64,000 nt of DNA from Alphaproteobacteria bacterium. GTDB taxonomy: Bacteria; Pseudomonadota; Alphaproteobacteria; Rhizobiales; Hyphomicrobiaceae. Position 1 is the stretch's first letter, and each line of letters begins with the position of its first letter. The stretch is from positions 112,305 to 176,304 of the forward strand of contig JAGVSR010000145.1 of the NCBI GenBank assembly GCA_019137195.1, given 5' to 3'. Positions 47,313 through 57,343 of this stretch are shown here, piece after piece. The position numbers were made by a program, and so were the translations under genes. The notes under the pieces were generated by a model. That model was not told where the DNA came from and made no database searches. It saw only the letters and a list, made by a program, of their open reading frames with translations.

Positions 47313-50300
47313 ATGGCAAATAACAAGATGCTTATCGATGCCACCCACCCCGAGGAGACTCGGGTGGTGGTTCTCCGGAATAGCCGCGTAGAGGAATTCG
47401 ACTACGAGAGCGCCGCCCGCAAGCTCCTGCGCGGCAACATTTATCTCGCCAAGGTGACGCGCGTTGAGCCGTCGCTGCAGGCGGCTTTCGTCGACTACGG
47501 TGGAAACCGGCACGGATTCCTGGCCTTCAACGAGATCCATCCCGACTACTACCAAATTCCGATGGCCGACCGGCAGGCGCTCCTCGACGAGGAGGCCGCC
47601 GCAGAGGCGCGCGAGGAAGCCGAGGCAGACGCCCGGGCCGAACGGCTTGCGCGGCGCCAGCAGGAGCGTGAGCGGTCGCGCAATGCCGCCGCGGGACGTT
47701 CCTCCGAGCTCTCCCACCAGCCGCACACCGATGCAGACGAGGGCGACCTCGAGGGTGACGACGAGCCGGAAGCGGACGAGAGGGACGAGGGCGAGGAGCC
47801 GGAGGTCGGCGAGGCCGGGGATGACCGGTCCGGCGAGCCCTCGACCTTGGCCGAGCAGTCGGGCATGGCCGACGAGCGGCTCAGCGAGGAGGCGCAGGAA
47901 GCCGCGGTCGAAATCACGCACGCCCACGCCGACGATGTCCGTGCCGAACGCGCCGCCGACGACGAGGGCGTCGACGAGCCAGAGGCCGGCGCACCGGACC
48001 AAGTCGATAACGAGGGCGAAAGCGATAGCGAGGGCAACGGCATCGAGGTCGTTGCCCCGGCCAGCCCGGAGGCCGAGGCGATCGAGCAAACGGGCGCCGA
48101 GGACGCGCTCGAGGAGCTGCCGTCGCGACCACGCCGCCGGCCGCGAAGCTACAAGATCCAGGAGGTGATCAAGCGGCGCCAGATCATCCTCGTGCAGGTG
48201 GTGAAGGAGGAGCGCGGCACGAAGGGTGCGGCGCTCACGACCTACCTGTCGCTCGCGGGCCGCTACACCGTGCTCATGCCGAACACGGCACGCGGCGGCG
48301 GCATCAGCCGCAAGATCACGAACCCGCAGGACAGGAAGCGCCTCAAGGCGATTGCGGCCGAGCTCGACGTGCCCGAGGGCATGGGGCTCATCATCCGCAC
48401 CGCGGGCGCGGCCCGCACCAAGCAGGAGATCAAACGCGACTTCGAGTACCTTCTGCGCCTGTGGGAAAGCGTGCGCGAGCTGACGCTGCAGTCGACCGCG
48501 CCGAGTCTCGTCTACGAGGAAGGCAACCTCATCAAGCGATCGATCCGCGACCTCTACGACAAAGACGTCGAGGAGATCGTCGTCGCCGGCGCCAAGGCCT
48601 ACGAGGAGGCGCACGACTTCATGCGCATGCTCATGCCGAGCCATGCGCGCAACGTGCATCATCACCTCGATTCCGAGCCCCTGTTCACGAAGTACGGCAT
48701 CGAACGGCAGCTCAATGCCATGTTCAGCCCGTACGTAACGCTGCGCTCGGGCGGCTATCTCGTCATCAACCAGACCGAGGCGCTGGTCGCCGTCGACGTC
48801 AACTCCGGCAAGGCCACGCGCGAGTTCTCGATCGAGGAGACCGCCTATCATACGAACCTCGAAGCGGCGGACGAGATCGCGCGGCAGCTCAAGCTGCGCG
48901 ACCTGGCGGGACTCATCGTCATCGACTTCATCGACATGGAGGAGAAGCGCAACAACCGCTCCGTCGAGCGGCGCCTCAAGGACGCGCTGCGCTTCGACCG
49001 GGCGCGCATCCAGCTCGGGCGCATCAGTCCGTTCGGGCTCATGGAGATGTCGCGCCAGAGGATGCGGACGGGCGTGCTCGAAGGCTCGACCTCGCAGTGC
49101 CCGCACTGCCAAGGGACGGGAATCATCCGATCGACGGAAAGCGTGGCGCTCGCCGTCCTGCGCGGGCTCGAGGACGCCCTGATGCAGGGCGCACGGAGCT
49201 CGCTCATCGCCACCACCACGGCGCAGGTTGCGCTCTACATCCTCAACAACAAGCGCCAGTTCATCAACGACATGGAGAGCCGCAGCGGCGTCTCCGTCAC
49301 GGTCCAGGCGTCGGACAAGCTGCAGGGGGCGAACTTCACCATCGAGCGCGGCGGCGGCCCGGTGCAGCCGCAGCGCCGGCCGGAGCGTGCGGCCGTCAGC
49401 ATGGACTGGGGCTTCGACTCAGACGAGCCAATCGAGGCCGATGGCGAGGACGTCATCGAGCCGCCTGCGCGAGGCCGCAACATCGAGGTGCGGGAGCAGG
49501 ACCGGTACGAGGAGGCCGGAGACGATCGCAGCGGCCGGCGACGCCGGCGCCGGCGTGGCCGTCGCGGCAGCGAGCGCGGCGCGGCCGAGGGCCGGCTCGG
49601 CAACGGCGATCGTCCGCAGCGCAACGAGCAGCCCTATCCCGACGAGCGCACGCGCGACGGCGAGGACGAGGCGCGGCGCGAGGACGACGAGGACCAGATC
49701 CAAGGCAATGGCGAGGAGGCCGAGGCCGTTGCCGGCGGCGAAAACGGCCAACAGCCGCCGCGCGGTGACGGCGAGCGCACGAGCCGCAGGCGCCGGCGCG
49801 GTCGGCGGGGCGGCCGGCGCGGTCGCGGTCGCGAGCGCGGACCCGAGGGCATGGCCGAGGGCCACGACGAGGACGGCGACGAGCCCATGGCTGCCGTCGA
49901 GATGGCCAGCCAGGACGACGGGTACTCCGACAGGAGCGGTGCTGAACCGTCCCGGCACTTCACCGAGATCGCGGTCGACGACTTCCAGTCGGCGGTGATG
50001 CCAGACGACCTGCTGCCGGAGACGGCGGCAATGGCCGAGCCCGAGCGCCCGGCCGAGCCGCGCGAGCGGCGGGGGCGTCAGGAGCCCCGCGAGGGCCGTT
50101 CCAGACGCGAGCCACGCACGCCGCGCCCCGCTCCCGAGGCGGCCGAGGCCGGCGACGGTGGCGACCAGCCGACCGCCGAGGAAGCCCTGCCGGCTGCTGC
50201 CGTTCCGGCGGCGGCACCACCGCCGGTGTCCGAGGCTGAATCGGCCGAGCCCCCGGCACCACGGCGCAGCCTGTCTTCGTCCTCGGAGCCGAAGCTCGAG

Positions 50301-50399
50301 CGCGTCGTCGTGCGCACCAATACGTCCGAAACCGAGCAAGCCGAAGCTCCGGCCAGTGCGCCCAAGCGCGGCTGGTGGCAGAGGCGCCTCGGCGGCTGA
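47313..50399 (+). CDS. rne: ribonuclease E
   Basis: 1028 residues from the ATG at 47313 (MANNKMLIDATHPEETRV, the usual start). The N-terminal S1 domain (about 35-300) is split by a roughly 190-residue acidic, disordered insertion. Then come the 5'-sensor, RNase H-like and DNase I-like segments; the zinc-link CPHC (in TSQCPHCQGTG) joins subunits. The C-terminal about 350 residues are disordered, with RRRRRGRRG-type arginine clusters that bind RNA and, in relatives, the degradosome. RNase E matures rRNA and degrades mRNA. A strong terminator follows. Confidence 0.94.
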   Translation: MANNKMLIDATHPEETRVVVLRNSRVEEFDYESAARKLLRGNIYLAKVTRVEPSLQAAFVDYGGNRHGFLAFNEIHPDYYQIPMADRQALLDEEAAAEAREEAEADARAERLARRQQERERSRNAAAGRSSELSHQPHTDADEGDLEGDDEPEADERDEGEEPEVGEAGDDRSGEPSTLAEQSGMADERLSEEAQEAAVEITHAHADDVRAERAADDEGVDEPEAGAPDQVDNEGESDSEGNGIEVVAPASPEAEAIEQTGAEDALEELPSRPRRRPRSYKIQEVIKRRQIILVQVVKEERGTKGAALTTYLSLAGRYTVLMPNTARGGGISRKITNPQDRKRLKAIAAELDVPEGMGLIIRTAGAARTKQEIKRDFEYLLRLWESVRELTLQSTAPSLVYEEGNLIKRSIRDLYDKDVEEIVVAGAKAYEEAHDFMRMLMPSHARNVHHHLDSEPLFTKYGIERQLNAMFSPYVTLRSGGYLVINQTEALVAVDVNSGKATREFSIEETAYHTNLEAADEIARQLKLRDLAGLIVIDFIDMEEKRNNRSVERRLKDALRFDRARIQLGRISPFGLMEMSRQRMRTGVLEGSTSQCPHCQGTGIIRSTESVALAVLRGLEDALMQGARSSLIATTTAQVALYILNNKRQFINDMESRSGVSVTVQASDKLQGANFTIERGGGPVQPQRRPERAAVSMDWGFDSDEPIEADGEDVIEPPARGRNIEVREQDRYEEAGDDRSGRRRRRRRGRRGSERGAAEGRLGNGDRPQRNEQPYPDERTRDGEDEARREDDEDQIQGNGEEAEAVAGGENGQQPPRGDGERTSRRRRRGRRGGRRGRGRERGPEGMAEGHDEDGDEPMAAVEMASQDDGYSDRSGAEPSRHFTEIAVDDFQSAVMPDDLLPETAAMAEPERPAEPRERRGRQEPREGRSRREPRTPRPAPEAAEAGDGGDQPTAEEALPAAAVPAAAPPPVSEAESAEPPAPRRSLSSSSEPKLERVVVRTNTSETEQAEAPASAPKRGWWQRRLGG

Positions 50400-50477
50400 G
50401 CGCGCACCGGAGCTTGGCGACACCGCTCCGCGGAGCCGGCCGCCAAGCCCGGGAGACGAGAGAGGTAAAATTACAAT

Positions 50478-50512
50478 GGCGGCCGGGAGCGCATCCCGGC
50501 CGCCGTCTTTTT
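50478..50512 (+). terminator. intrinsic terminator after rne
   Basis: GGCGGCCGGGA pairs with TCCCGGCCGCC around GCGCA and is followed by GTC and five T, 78 bases after the rne stop. Confidence 0.92.
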
Positions 50513-50577
50513 GCCAGCTGTGTGCCACATGGCGTTGATGTAAGCGTCGCTCCTTCGAAGACCTCTCGGAGACCTCC

Positions 50578-51468
50578 ATGTGCTCTCTGCGACTGCTCGC
50601 GCTTGCCAGCGCCGCAGTGCTGGCTGCTCAATCCGACGCATCGGCGAAGGCGTCCCAGCGTGTCACGTTCGACCTCGACCGCTACCAGGGCTGGTGGCAG
50701 GTCAAGACGGACGCCGGAGAGGAGCGGGCCCAAGGCGAGTGCAGCGGCCTGCCGCGATGCCGGCCGTGGCTGTCGCTCGGTGACGGAGGCTACGAGCTCC
50801 TCTTCAGCTCCGAGCCGCAGTCGGAGCGCATCACGTTCACGGTCAAGGACGGCGCCGTGTCGGTCACGCGCGGAGGTATGCTGGTCTCGTCGGAGGGCAG
50901 CACGATCAAGCTCCAAGTCCTCAAGCCGGTCACGATCTCCCTCAACGGCTATCAGGGACCGTGGATGATCGGAAACTGGACCGCGGCGCGCGAGGACGCA
51001 TTCTTCACGACGAGCGGCGTGGCACAGAAAATCGAACTCGTGCCACTCACGACCTATGTGCTGTCATTCGGCTCCGGCCGCTCGGAGCGCATACGGCTCG
51101 AACTCACGGGCAAGGTGCTGGTGATCGATCAACGGGGGGCCGTCGAGGCCGTCCCGGATGCCCCGGACCGGCTCGAGGTCAAGACCATCGACGTGGTCGT
51201 CTACCCGCTTCCGGGCACCAGGGTGCAGCGCTGGAACCTCGGCTTCCGTCAAAGCGCAAGCGGACGGGGCCAGTTCGAAGGTGCAGCGGTCGTGCGCCTG
51301 GTGGAAGGCAGCTCGTTCGAGATCGCGCTGCCCGGTGAGCGCAGCGGGGCTTCGGGCCGCAGTTTCAGAACCGGCAAGGGCTGCAACATGGTCGCACAGA
51401 AGGTCACGATTGCACCGGCGACATTTCACGTCGTTCCGATCCCGGCGAGTTGCTCGACCGGCTTCTGA
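50578..51468 (+). CDS. exported hypothetical protein
   Basis: 296 residues, not recognised. A signal peptide (about 1-23, ending ASA) is followed by a beta-rich protein with four or five cysteines, two close together (ECSGLPRC) and two near the C-terminus (GKGCNMV, ASCSTGF), suggesting disulfides in the periplasm. A GGAGACCTCC segment just before the ATG may serve as ribosome site. It stands alone between the rne terminator and a 368-base gap. Confidence 0.7.
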   Translation: MCSLRLLALASAAVLAAQSDASAKASQRVTFDLDRYQGWWQVKTDAGEERAQGECSGLPRCRPWLSLGDGGYELLFSSEPQSERITFTVKDGAVSVTRGGMLVSSEGSTIKLQVLKPVTISLNGYQGPWMIGNWTAAREDAFFTTSGVAQKIELVPLTTYVLSFGSGRSERIRLELTGKVLVIDQRGAVEAVPDAPDRLEVKTIDVVVYPLPGTRVQRWNLGFRQSASGRGQFEGAAVVRLVEGSSFEIALPGERSGASGRSFRTGKGCNMVAQKVTIAPATFHVVPIPASCSTGF

Positions 51469-51836
51469 TGCATTGCAGCAATTCTGCCACAAGGAGGACA
51501 AGCTCCGGGCCAATCCGAGGCAGATCTGAGCCAATTTTTATCGCTGTTACAGATAGATAATACGGATTTCCACCAGAAGCGCCAGCTCTGGCTACAGGTT
51601 GTCGCAGCGCAGCAATTCTGGGCTTGGCGACCACAATTCGGCAGGCTAAGCGCGGGGGCGACGGTCGATCCGTCTCGGCCTTGCCTGTGGTCCAGGCGAG
51701 CCGAGACGCGGGACGCGCGCCAGCGTTGTCGCTCATCCCGGCCGGCAGGACCCCATGCGAGGTCCCCGGCGAGACCGGCTGCACTGCCAAGCGCCGTGCA
51801 GCGCCGTCGTCAGCACCAAACCAGGAGTTCGAGCGA
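51469..51836. other. intergenic region, no gene seen
   Basis: 368 bases before the M15-like gene. An 11-base direct repeat (CAGCAATTCTG, near 51477 and 51611) flanks an A/T-rich stretch; otherwise I see nothing. The in-frame upstream extension of the M15 gene (to 51624) is not protein-like. Confidence 0.45.
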
Positions 51837-52346
51837 ATGACGAAGCCTATCCTGATCGCGGCCGTACTGGCCATGACTGCCGGCCTCGCGACCACCGCCG
51901 AGGCGCGCGTCTACAACGAGGCCGGGCAACCTCGCTACCAGGGCTCGGTCACCCGATCGCACGCAACCAAGAACCTCGGCCGGCGCCACAACTACGCCTC
52001 GGCCGGCACGCGTGGGCACAGCCACGGGCTGGCCGGCACGTCGAGGAGCTGTCTCACCTCGGAGGCGCGATCGCTCCTCAACCGCATCGAGAGCCAGTTC
52101 GGGGCAGTCAGCGTCGTCTCGACCTGCCGTCCCGGCGCGGTGATTGCCACCTCGGGCAAACCGTCCAAGCACCGCCACGGCCAGGCCATCGACTTCGAAG
52201 CCGGCAGCCGCAAGGGCGCAATCGTGAAATGGCTGATCGCCAATCACCGCTCGGGCGGGACCATGACGTACCGCGACATGAGCCACATCCACGTCGACGT
52301 CGGCTACCGGTTCGTGAAGCTCGGTGCCAACAGCGGCCGCGGCTAA
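51837..52346 (+). CDS. exported M15-type (DD-carboxypeptidase-like) zinc peptidase
   Basis: 169 residues. A signal peptide (about 1-22) precedes an M15_3/hedgehog-type domain: the CLTSEARSLLNRIE start, zinc ligands His and Asp in HRHGQAIDFE, and the closing HIHVDVG with the third ligand. Relatives trim D-amino-acid ends of peptidoglycan stems; all metal ligands are present. The ATG at 51837 follows AGGAG at 11 bases. Its 3' end is 23 bases from the convergent aminotransferase. Confidence 0.82.
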   Translation: MTKPILIAAVLAMTAGLATTAEARVYNEAGQPRYQGSVTRSHATKNLGRRHNYASAGTRGHSHGLAGTSRSCLTSEARSLLNRIESQFGAVSVVSTCRPGAVIATSGKPSKHRHGQAIDFEAGSRKGAIVKWLIANHRSGGTMTYRDMSHIHVDVGYRFVKLGANSGRG

Positions 52347-52369
52347 GGCAAATGGCCCGGTAGCTGCGG

Positions 52370-53569
52370 CTAGCGGGCCAACCTCTTCCAGGTCTGCAGT
52401 CGGGCGACGGCCTCTGCCATGTCGGCGGTCTGGCCGGCGTAGGAGAAGCGAAGATAGCGGTTGCCGCGAGCAGCGTCGAAGTCGAGGCCCGGCGTGGCCG
52501 CAATCCCGGTCTCTTCCAGCATGGTGCTGGCGAAGGACAGGCTGTCCCCGGTGAAGCGCGACACGTCGCAGTAAAGATAGAAGGCGCCGTCGGCCGGTAC
52601 GATGTCATCGAGGCCGGCAGCAGGCAGCCCATCGAGTAGCAGGCGGCGGTTGGCCGCATATACCGCGCGGTTCTGCTCCAGCTCGTCCTTCGCGCGCAAC
52701 GCGCCCAGTGCCGCCGCCTGGGAAACGGCCGGTGCCGCGATGAAGAGATTCTGGGCGAGCCGCTCGACCGAGCGCACCATCGCCTCCGGCACCACCATCC
52801 AGCCAACGCGCCAGCCGGTCATGGAGAAGTACTTCGAAAAGCTATTGATGACGATTGCTCGATCGGAGACCGCGAGTGCCGTCTCTGCTGCCGGACCGTA
52901 GGTGAGGCCGTGGTAGATCTCGTCGGAGACGAAGGCGAGGCCGCGATCCCGGCAGTAGCCCGCGAGCGCCGCGAGGCTGTCCCGCGAGAACATGGTGCCG
53001 GTCGGGTTGTTGGGGCTCGCGACGAGGACGCCGGCGAGCGGGCCCGCGGCCATCAGACGCTCGATCGCGGTGCAATCCGGCATCCAGCGCGTCGCAGGGC
53101 CGGCCTCCATGACGACCGGCTGGCAGCCGAGCGCAGACAAGATCTGGCGGTAGCACGGGTAGCCGGGCGAAGGCAGCGCCACGCGGTCACCGGGATCGAA
53201 CAACGACAGAAATGCGAGCAGGAAGGCGCCCGACGAGCCGGTCGTGACAACGACACGGTCGGCCGAGAGAGAAAGGCCATACCAGTCGCCGTAGAGATCG
53301 GCTATGCCCTGCCGTAGCGCGGGATGGCCGAGGGCGAGCGTGTAGCCGAGCGGGTCGACGTCGAGGGCACGAGCGACGGCCTCACGGGCGAGGCGGGGGG
53401 CAGGTGTGCCCGGCTGGCCGACCTCCATGTGGATGACGCGGTGGCCCGCAGCCTCGCGGGCGGCGGCGGCCCGCATAACGTCCATGACGATGAAGCTTTC
53501 GATGCGGCTCCTGGCAGAGAGCCGCACGGGTAACGACGACAGATCGGCAGCCGATGAGGGGTTGGTCAT
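52370..53569 (-). CDS. class I/II PLP aminotransferase
   Basis: 399 residues of the aspartate aminotransferase fold. The Schiff-base Lys246 is in NSFSKYFSMTGWRVGW, the cofactor-binding Asn188 in SPNNPTG and Asp216 in SDEIYHG. The substrate is not set; closest in feel to aspartate/aromatic or alanine-type enzymes. The ATG at 53569 has GAGG upstream. It is divergent from the M48 protease gene, a pairing seen in other Hyphomicrobiales. Confidence 0.88.
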   Translation of the reverse strand: MTNPSSAADLSSLPVRLSARSRIESFIVMDVMRAAAAREAAGHRVIHMEVGQPGTPAPRLAREAVARALDVDPLGYTLALGHPALRQGIADLYGDWYGLSLSADRVVVTTGSSGAFLLAFLSLFDPGDRVALPSPGYPCYRQILSALGCQPVVMEAGPATRWMPDCTAIERLMAAGPLAGVLVASPNNPTGTMFSRDSLAALAGYCRDRGLAFVSDEIYHGLTYGPAAETALAVSDRAIVINSFSKYFSMTGWRVGWMVVPEAMVRSVERLAQNLFIAAPAVSQAAALGALRAKDELEQNRAVYAANRRLLLDGLPAAGLDDIVPADGAFYLYCDVSRFTGDSLSFASTMLEETGIAATPGLDFDAARGNRYLRFSYAGQTADMAEAVARLQTWKRLAR

Positions 53570-53781
53570 GCGAGCCTCGGGCGAAGCGGTCTCCGGACTG
53601 CTGCCGGGGGCGCCATGGTTAGGCCTAAATCTCACCTGCTTCTAAGGAAAATGCTCGCCAGCCGCCACGTCCGCGTGCCTTTTCAGTGTGGATCGGCGCG
53701 TTGACGCGGGCGGCTGCCGTCTTTAGGGTCGCGGCCCAGGGCGGAGGCGAAGTGAGACTCCGTTTTGAGCAACCATCGAGC

Positions 53782-55206
53782 ATGATGAACCTGAAAACGA
53801 GACCGGTGGTCCGCGCGCTCGCAGGCGTTGCAGCTGCCGTAATCGCAACCGCACCGTTGCCGGCCGCGGCACAGCGTGTGCCAGGGCAGCTGTTCGACAC
53901 CGAAATGGAGACGTTGCTCGCCGACTACGCGCGTCCGATCCTGGAGCGCGCCGGGCAGGGGTCCGGGCGAATCCGCGTGCGCATCCTCAATAACTCGACC
54001 TTCAACGCCTTCGTGATCGACGGGCGCAGCATCTACATGCACACCGGCGTCCTGATGACGTCGACGACACCGAACCAAGTCATCGGCGTTCTTGCGCACG
54101 AGACCGGGCACATTACGGCAGCGCACATCTCCGACTTGAGATCGCAGGTGACGTCGCTGCAGAACCGATCGCTACTCCTGCAGCTCTTGGGCATCGGACT
54201 CATGGTTGCGGGCGGGATCGCCGGCGGCAGTGCTGGCGACAGCGCCGGCGCCGGCGGACAGGCCGTGCTGGCGGGAGGCTCGGAGACGCTTTTGCGGGCG
54301 TTCCTGCGCGAGCGGCAGGCCCAGGAGGCCTCCGCCGACCAGGCAGGACTCGAGCTTCTGCGCAAGACCGGGCAATCGGGGCGCGGCATGCTCGAGACGT
54401 TCGAGCGCATGGCCGAGGACAACCGGTTCAGCTCCGGCGACACGTACCGGCGCACGCATCCGCTCGAGCGCACGCGTATTGCGCTACTGCGCGAGCGGGC
54501 GCAGCAGTCCGAGTTCTTCAACAAGACCGACCCGCCAGAGCTGCAGCTCCGGCACGATCTCGTGAAGGCCAAGCTCTACGGCTACCTCAACACGCCGCAG
54601 ACCGTCTTCAACACCTATCCTGCCAGCGACAACAGTCTTCCGGCTCGCTACGCGCGCGCCATCGCGCGGCTGAGGCAGGGCCAGACCGGCAACTTCGAGG
54701 GCGCGCTCGCCGACATCGACAGCCTCATTCGGGACAAGCCCGACAACCCCTACTTCTACGAGGTGAAGGGCGACTTCCTAATGAAGAACGGGCAGCCGGC
54801 ACGCGCAGTCGCTCCGTTCCGCAAGGCGGTCGAGCTTTCCAAGGGAGCGCCGCAGATCGAGACGCAGCTCGCCAAGTCGATTATCGAGGCGGGCAACGCC
54901 TCTCAGATGGACGAAGCGATCAAGAGGCTCAAGTCGGCGCTCAGGGGCGAAGACGATTCGGAAAAGCTCGCCGGCACCTACATCGAGACCTGGCGGCTTC
55001 TGGCGCAGGCCTACGGCGCGAAGAAGCTCTATCCCGAGGCCGCGCTCTCCCAGGCCGAGGCCGAGGTTCGCATCGGCAACGTCAAGCTTGCCCGCGAGCG
55101 CGCAGCCATCGCGCAACGGGGCCTCAAGTCCGGCACGGCCGAATGGCTGCGTGCCGACGACATCGTCAACATACGGCCGGAACCCAGGCCGGACGGGGGG
55201 CCGTAA
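53782..55206 (+). CDS. secreted M48 metalloprotease with TPR repeats (BepA/YfgC-like)
   Basis: 474 residues. A signal peptide (about 1-30) precedes a zinc protease domain with HETGH (106-110) and a downstream QEASADQAG segment supplying the third ligand, followed by TPR-like helices (about 300-420). BepA-like proteins check and repair outer-membrane protein and LptD assembly in the periplasm; this role is inferred. The same strand continues into a DsbA-like gene 45 bases on, which fits a shared envelope-folding job. Confidence 0.88.
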   Translation: MMNLKTRPVVRALAGVAAAVIATAPLPAAAQRVPGQLFDTEMETLLADYARPILERAGQGSGRIRVRILNNSTFNAFVIDGRSIYMHTGVLMTSTTPNQVIGVLAHETGHITAAHISDLRSQVTSLQNRSLLLQLLGIGLMVAGGIAGGSAGDSAGAGGQAVLAGGSETLLRAFLRERQAQEASADQAGLELLRKTGQSGRGMLETFERMAEDNRFSSGDTYRRTHPLERTRIALLRERAQQSEFFNKTDPPELQLRHDLVKAKLYGYLNTPQTVFNTYPASDNSLPARYARAIARLRQGQTGNFEGALADIDSLIRDKPDNPYFYEVKGDFLMKNGQPARAVAPFRKAVELSKGAPQIETQLAKSIIEAGNASQMDEAIKRLKSALRGEDDSEKLAGTYIETWRLLAQAYGAKKLYPEAALSQAEAEVRIGNVKLARERAAIAQRGLKSGTAEWLRADDIVNIRPEPRPDGGP

Positions 55207-55251
55207 GCTGGCCGCCGCCGTTAGCACCACGCAGGACCGATCGGAGACAAC

Positions 55252-56088
55252 ATGTCCTCAGACAATATCAGCCAGACGACGACGCGAGCCAAAGCCGGCC
55301 GGCTCGCCCCAACGCTGCTCGGCGCGCTCGTCGTGGCGCTGGCCGCCCTCTACGTCCTCGAACCCTCGACCGGCTCCGCCGAGCGCAAAGGCGCAGCCGC
55401 GGGGTTCACGGAGGAGCAGACACGTTCCATCGAGCAGGTGGTGAAGAGCTATCTCATCGAGCATCCCGAGATCCTGATCGAGGTGCAGGGCGCGCTCGAG
55501 GCTAAGATGGCCAAGGAAGAAGCCGAGAAGACCAAGGCGATGGTTGCCGCCAACGCCAAGGAGCTCTACCGAAAGCCCGACGACTCGGTGGCTGGCAACC
55601 CGAACGGCGACATCACCGTGGTCGAGTTCTTCGACTACAACTGCGGCTACTGCAAACGCGGCTTCGGCGGCGTCGCGAAGCTGCTCGAGACCGACAAGAA
55701 CGTGCGCTTCGTGTTCAAGGAGCTGCCGATCATCCGCGAGGAGTCGGAGGCGCCGGCGCGCATCGCGCTCGCCGCCAAGCGCCAGGGCAGGTACTGGGAC
55801 ATGCATCAGGCGTTGATCAAGCTCAAGGGCACGGTCAACGAGACCGAGGCCCTGAAGCAGGCCGAGAAGCTCGGGCTCGACATGGCGAAGCTCAAGGCGG
55901 ACATGGCGTCGGCCGAGGTCAAGGCCGAGCTCGAGCAGACCAAGGCCTTGGCGCAAAAGATGGGAATCAATGGCACACCGCACTTCCTGGTCGGGGATCG
56001 GGCTATCGGCGGCGCGCCGGAGAACCTGGCCGAAGTGCTCGAGGGCCACATCAGCGAGCTCAGGAAGACAGGCTGCTCCTATTGCTGA
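55252..56088 (+). CDS. DsbA-family thiol oxidoreductase
   Basis: 278 residues. An N-terminal membrane anchor (about 20-38) and a helical spacer with a DUF-like lead (VKSYLIEHPEILIEVQGAL) precede a thioredoxin fold with redox motif CGYC in FFDYNCGYCKRG, the inserted helical domain and the cis-Pro loop GTPHFLVGD. A second Cys pair (CSYC) ends the protein. It resembles DsbA/Com1-like or ScsC-like periplasmic disulfide enzymes. A GGAGACAAC site precedes the ATG. Confidence 0.9.
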   Translation: MSSDNISQTTTRAKAGRLAPTLLGALVVALAALYVLEPSTGSAERKGAAAGFTEEQTRSIEQVVKSYLIEHPEILIEVQGALEAKMAKEEAEKTKAMVAANAKELYRKPDDSVAGNPNGDITVVEFFDYNCGYCKRGFGGVAKLLETDKNVRFVFKELPIIREESEAPARIALAAKRQGRYWDMHQALIKLKGTVNETEALKQAEKLGLDMAKLKADMASAEVKAELEQTKALAQKMGINGTPHFLVGDRAIGGAPENLAEVLEGHISELRKTGCSYC

Positions 56089-56093
56089 TCGTT

Positions 56094-56144
56094 CACCTGC
56101 CCGAAGGGGCCGTGGACGGATGCGCGGCCTCCCTTTCGCAGGTG
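56094..56144 (+). repeat. long imperfect hairpin after the DsbA-like gene
   Basis: CACCTGC and GCAGGTG arms enclose an inner GGCCG/CGGCC pair. No T-run follows, so termination is doubtful. It lies between the DsbA-like gene and aroQ. Confidence 0.4.
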
Positions 56145-56256
56145 CAGAAAAGCTGTTAGACGAGAGCCTTGAGCTTTCCAGTCCTGACCGCGGGGCAGGG
56201 AAAGGCGCGTCCAAGACGCGCCGACCTGCCCGCGCTCGCCTACCCCCCACGAGCGA

Positions 56257-56727
56257 ATGTCCCAACCCGTCCAGAAGCCGATCTTGATCGTCAACGGGCC
56301 CAACCTCAACATGCTGGGCACGCGCGAGCCGTCGGTTTACGGTCGCGACACGCTCGACGACATCCGCAAGCTCGCCCTGGCCAAGGCCAAGTCGCTCGGG
56401 CTCGGCGTCGACTTCCGGCAATCGAACAGCGAGGGCGAACTCGTCGGGTGGGTGCAGGACGCACGCACGACGGCCGCTGGCATTATCGTAAACGCCGGGG
56501 CCTATACACACACCTCGATCGCACTGCTCGACGCCCTTCAGGCCGCGGAGCTGCCGGTGATCGAGGTTCACCTCTCCAACATCTTCCGCCGCGAGGACTT
56601 CCGGCATCACTCCTACGTGTCGCTCGCCGCGACGGGCGTGATCTGCGGTCTCGGCGCCAAGGGCTACGAGCTTGCCCTCGAAGGGATGGCGGCTATTCTC
56701 GAGACGAAGAGCCGTGGCAGAGCGTAA
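56257..56727 (+). CDS. aroQ: type II 3-dehydroquinate dehydratase
   Basis: 156 residues, the small dodecameric type II enzyme of the shikimate pathway. The [13 protein letters not shown] start contains the catalytic Tyr loop region; the catalytic His is in [19 protein letters not shown] basic tail of about ten residues ends the protein. accB follows 61 bases later, a conserved rhizobial order. Confidence 0.95.
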   Translation: MSQPVQKPILIVNGPNLNMLGTREPSVYGRDTLDDIRKLALAKAKSLGLGVDFRQSNSEGELVGWVQDARTTAAGIIVNAGAYTHTSIALLDALQAAELPVIEVHLSNIFRREDFRHHSYVSLAATGVICGLGAKGYELALEGMAAILETKSRGRA

Positions 56728-56788
56728 ACACAAGCGGGCACAGCCGAAGCGAAAGCCGGCTCCCGGACAGAAGAGGGGACGATCGCGC

Positions 56789-57274
56789 ATGGCGAACGAC
56801 GAGGCTGAAAAGGGGGGCGGCGAGCAGAAGCTCATCCGTGATCTTGCCGAGATCCTGAATGCCACCGGACTTTCCGAGATCGAGCTTGAGAAGAGCGGTC
56901 TCAAAATCCGTGTCGCCAAGACGGTCAGCGTCACCACCGTCGCCGCGGCGCCGGCCTATGCGCCGGCTCCTGTTGCGGCGCCAGCGGCAGCTACGGCCGC
57001 CGCTCCGGCACCTGCTGCCGGCGCCGACGTCTCGAAGCACCCCGGCGCCGTCAAGTCGCCGATGGTCGGCACCGCCTATCGCGCGCCCGAGCCTGGGGCC
57101 GCCAACTTCATCGAAATCGGCTCGAAGGTGGCGCAGGGCGATCCGCTGCTCATCATCGAGGCCATGAAGACCATGAACCAGATTCCGGCACCGCGCGCGG
57201 GCACGGTGACCGCGATCTTGTTCGAGAACGGCCAGCCGGTCGAGTACGGCGAGGCGCTGGTCGTCATCGAGTAG
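56789..57274 (+). CDS. accB: biotin carboxyl carrier protein of acetyl-CoA carboxylase
   Basis: 161 residues. A helical N-terminus (about 10-50) is joined by an Ala/Pro-rich linker to the biotinyl domain, with the biotinylated Lys in EAMKTMNQI. It carries carboxyl groups from AccC to the carboxyltransferase in fatty-acid synthesis. The ATG at 56789 follows AGAGGGGA. Only 95 bases and a nested hairpin separate it from accC. Confidence 0.95.
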   Translation: MANDEAEKGGGEQKLIRDLAEILNATGLSEIELEKSGLKIRVAKTVSVTTVAAAPAYAPAPVAAPAAATAAAPAPAAGADVSKHPGAVKSPMVGTAYRAPEPGAANFIEIGSKVAQGDPLLIIEAMKTMNQIPAPRAGTVTAILFENGQPVEYGEALVVIE

Positions 57275-57282
57275 CCAACCGC

Positions 57283-57343
57283 CAACCGGCGGCCGGCAGC
57301 CGGACGCGCTTCCAACCGGTTGCCGGCTGCCTGCTGCCGGTTG
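57283..57343. repeat. nested inverted repeat between accB and accC
   Basis: Outer arms CAACCGG (57283-57289) and CCGGTTG (57337-57343) enclose inner arms GGCAGCCGG (57295-57303) and CCGGCTGCC (57323-57331). An additional CCAACCGG/CCGGTTG pairing within the loop is possible. No T-run follows. It may tune accC expression relative to accB or mark an mRNA processing site. Confidence 0.6.

Noticed and set aside
47211..49112. A 633-codon open frame on the minus strand
   Set aside because: Antisense to rne; composition and lack of motifs mark it as a shadow.
51477..51621. 11-base direct repeat as a target-site duplication
   Set aside because: Only one pair, no element between the copies, and too short to exclude chance.
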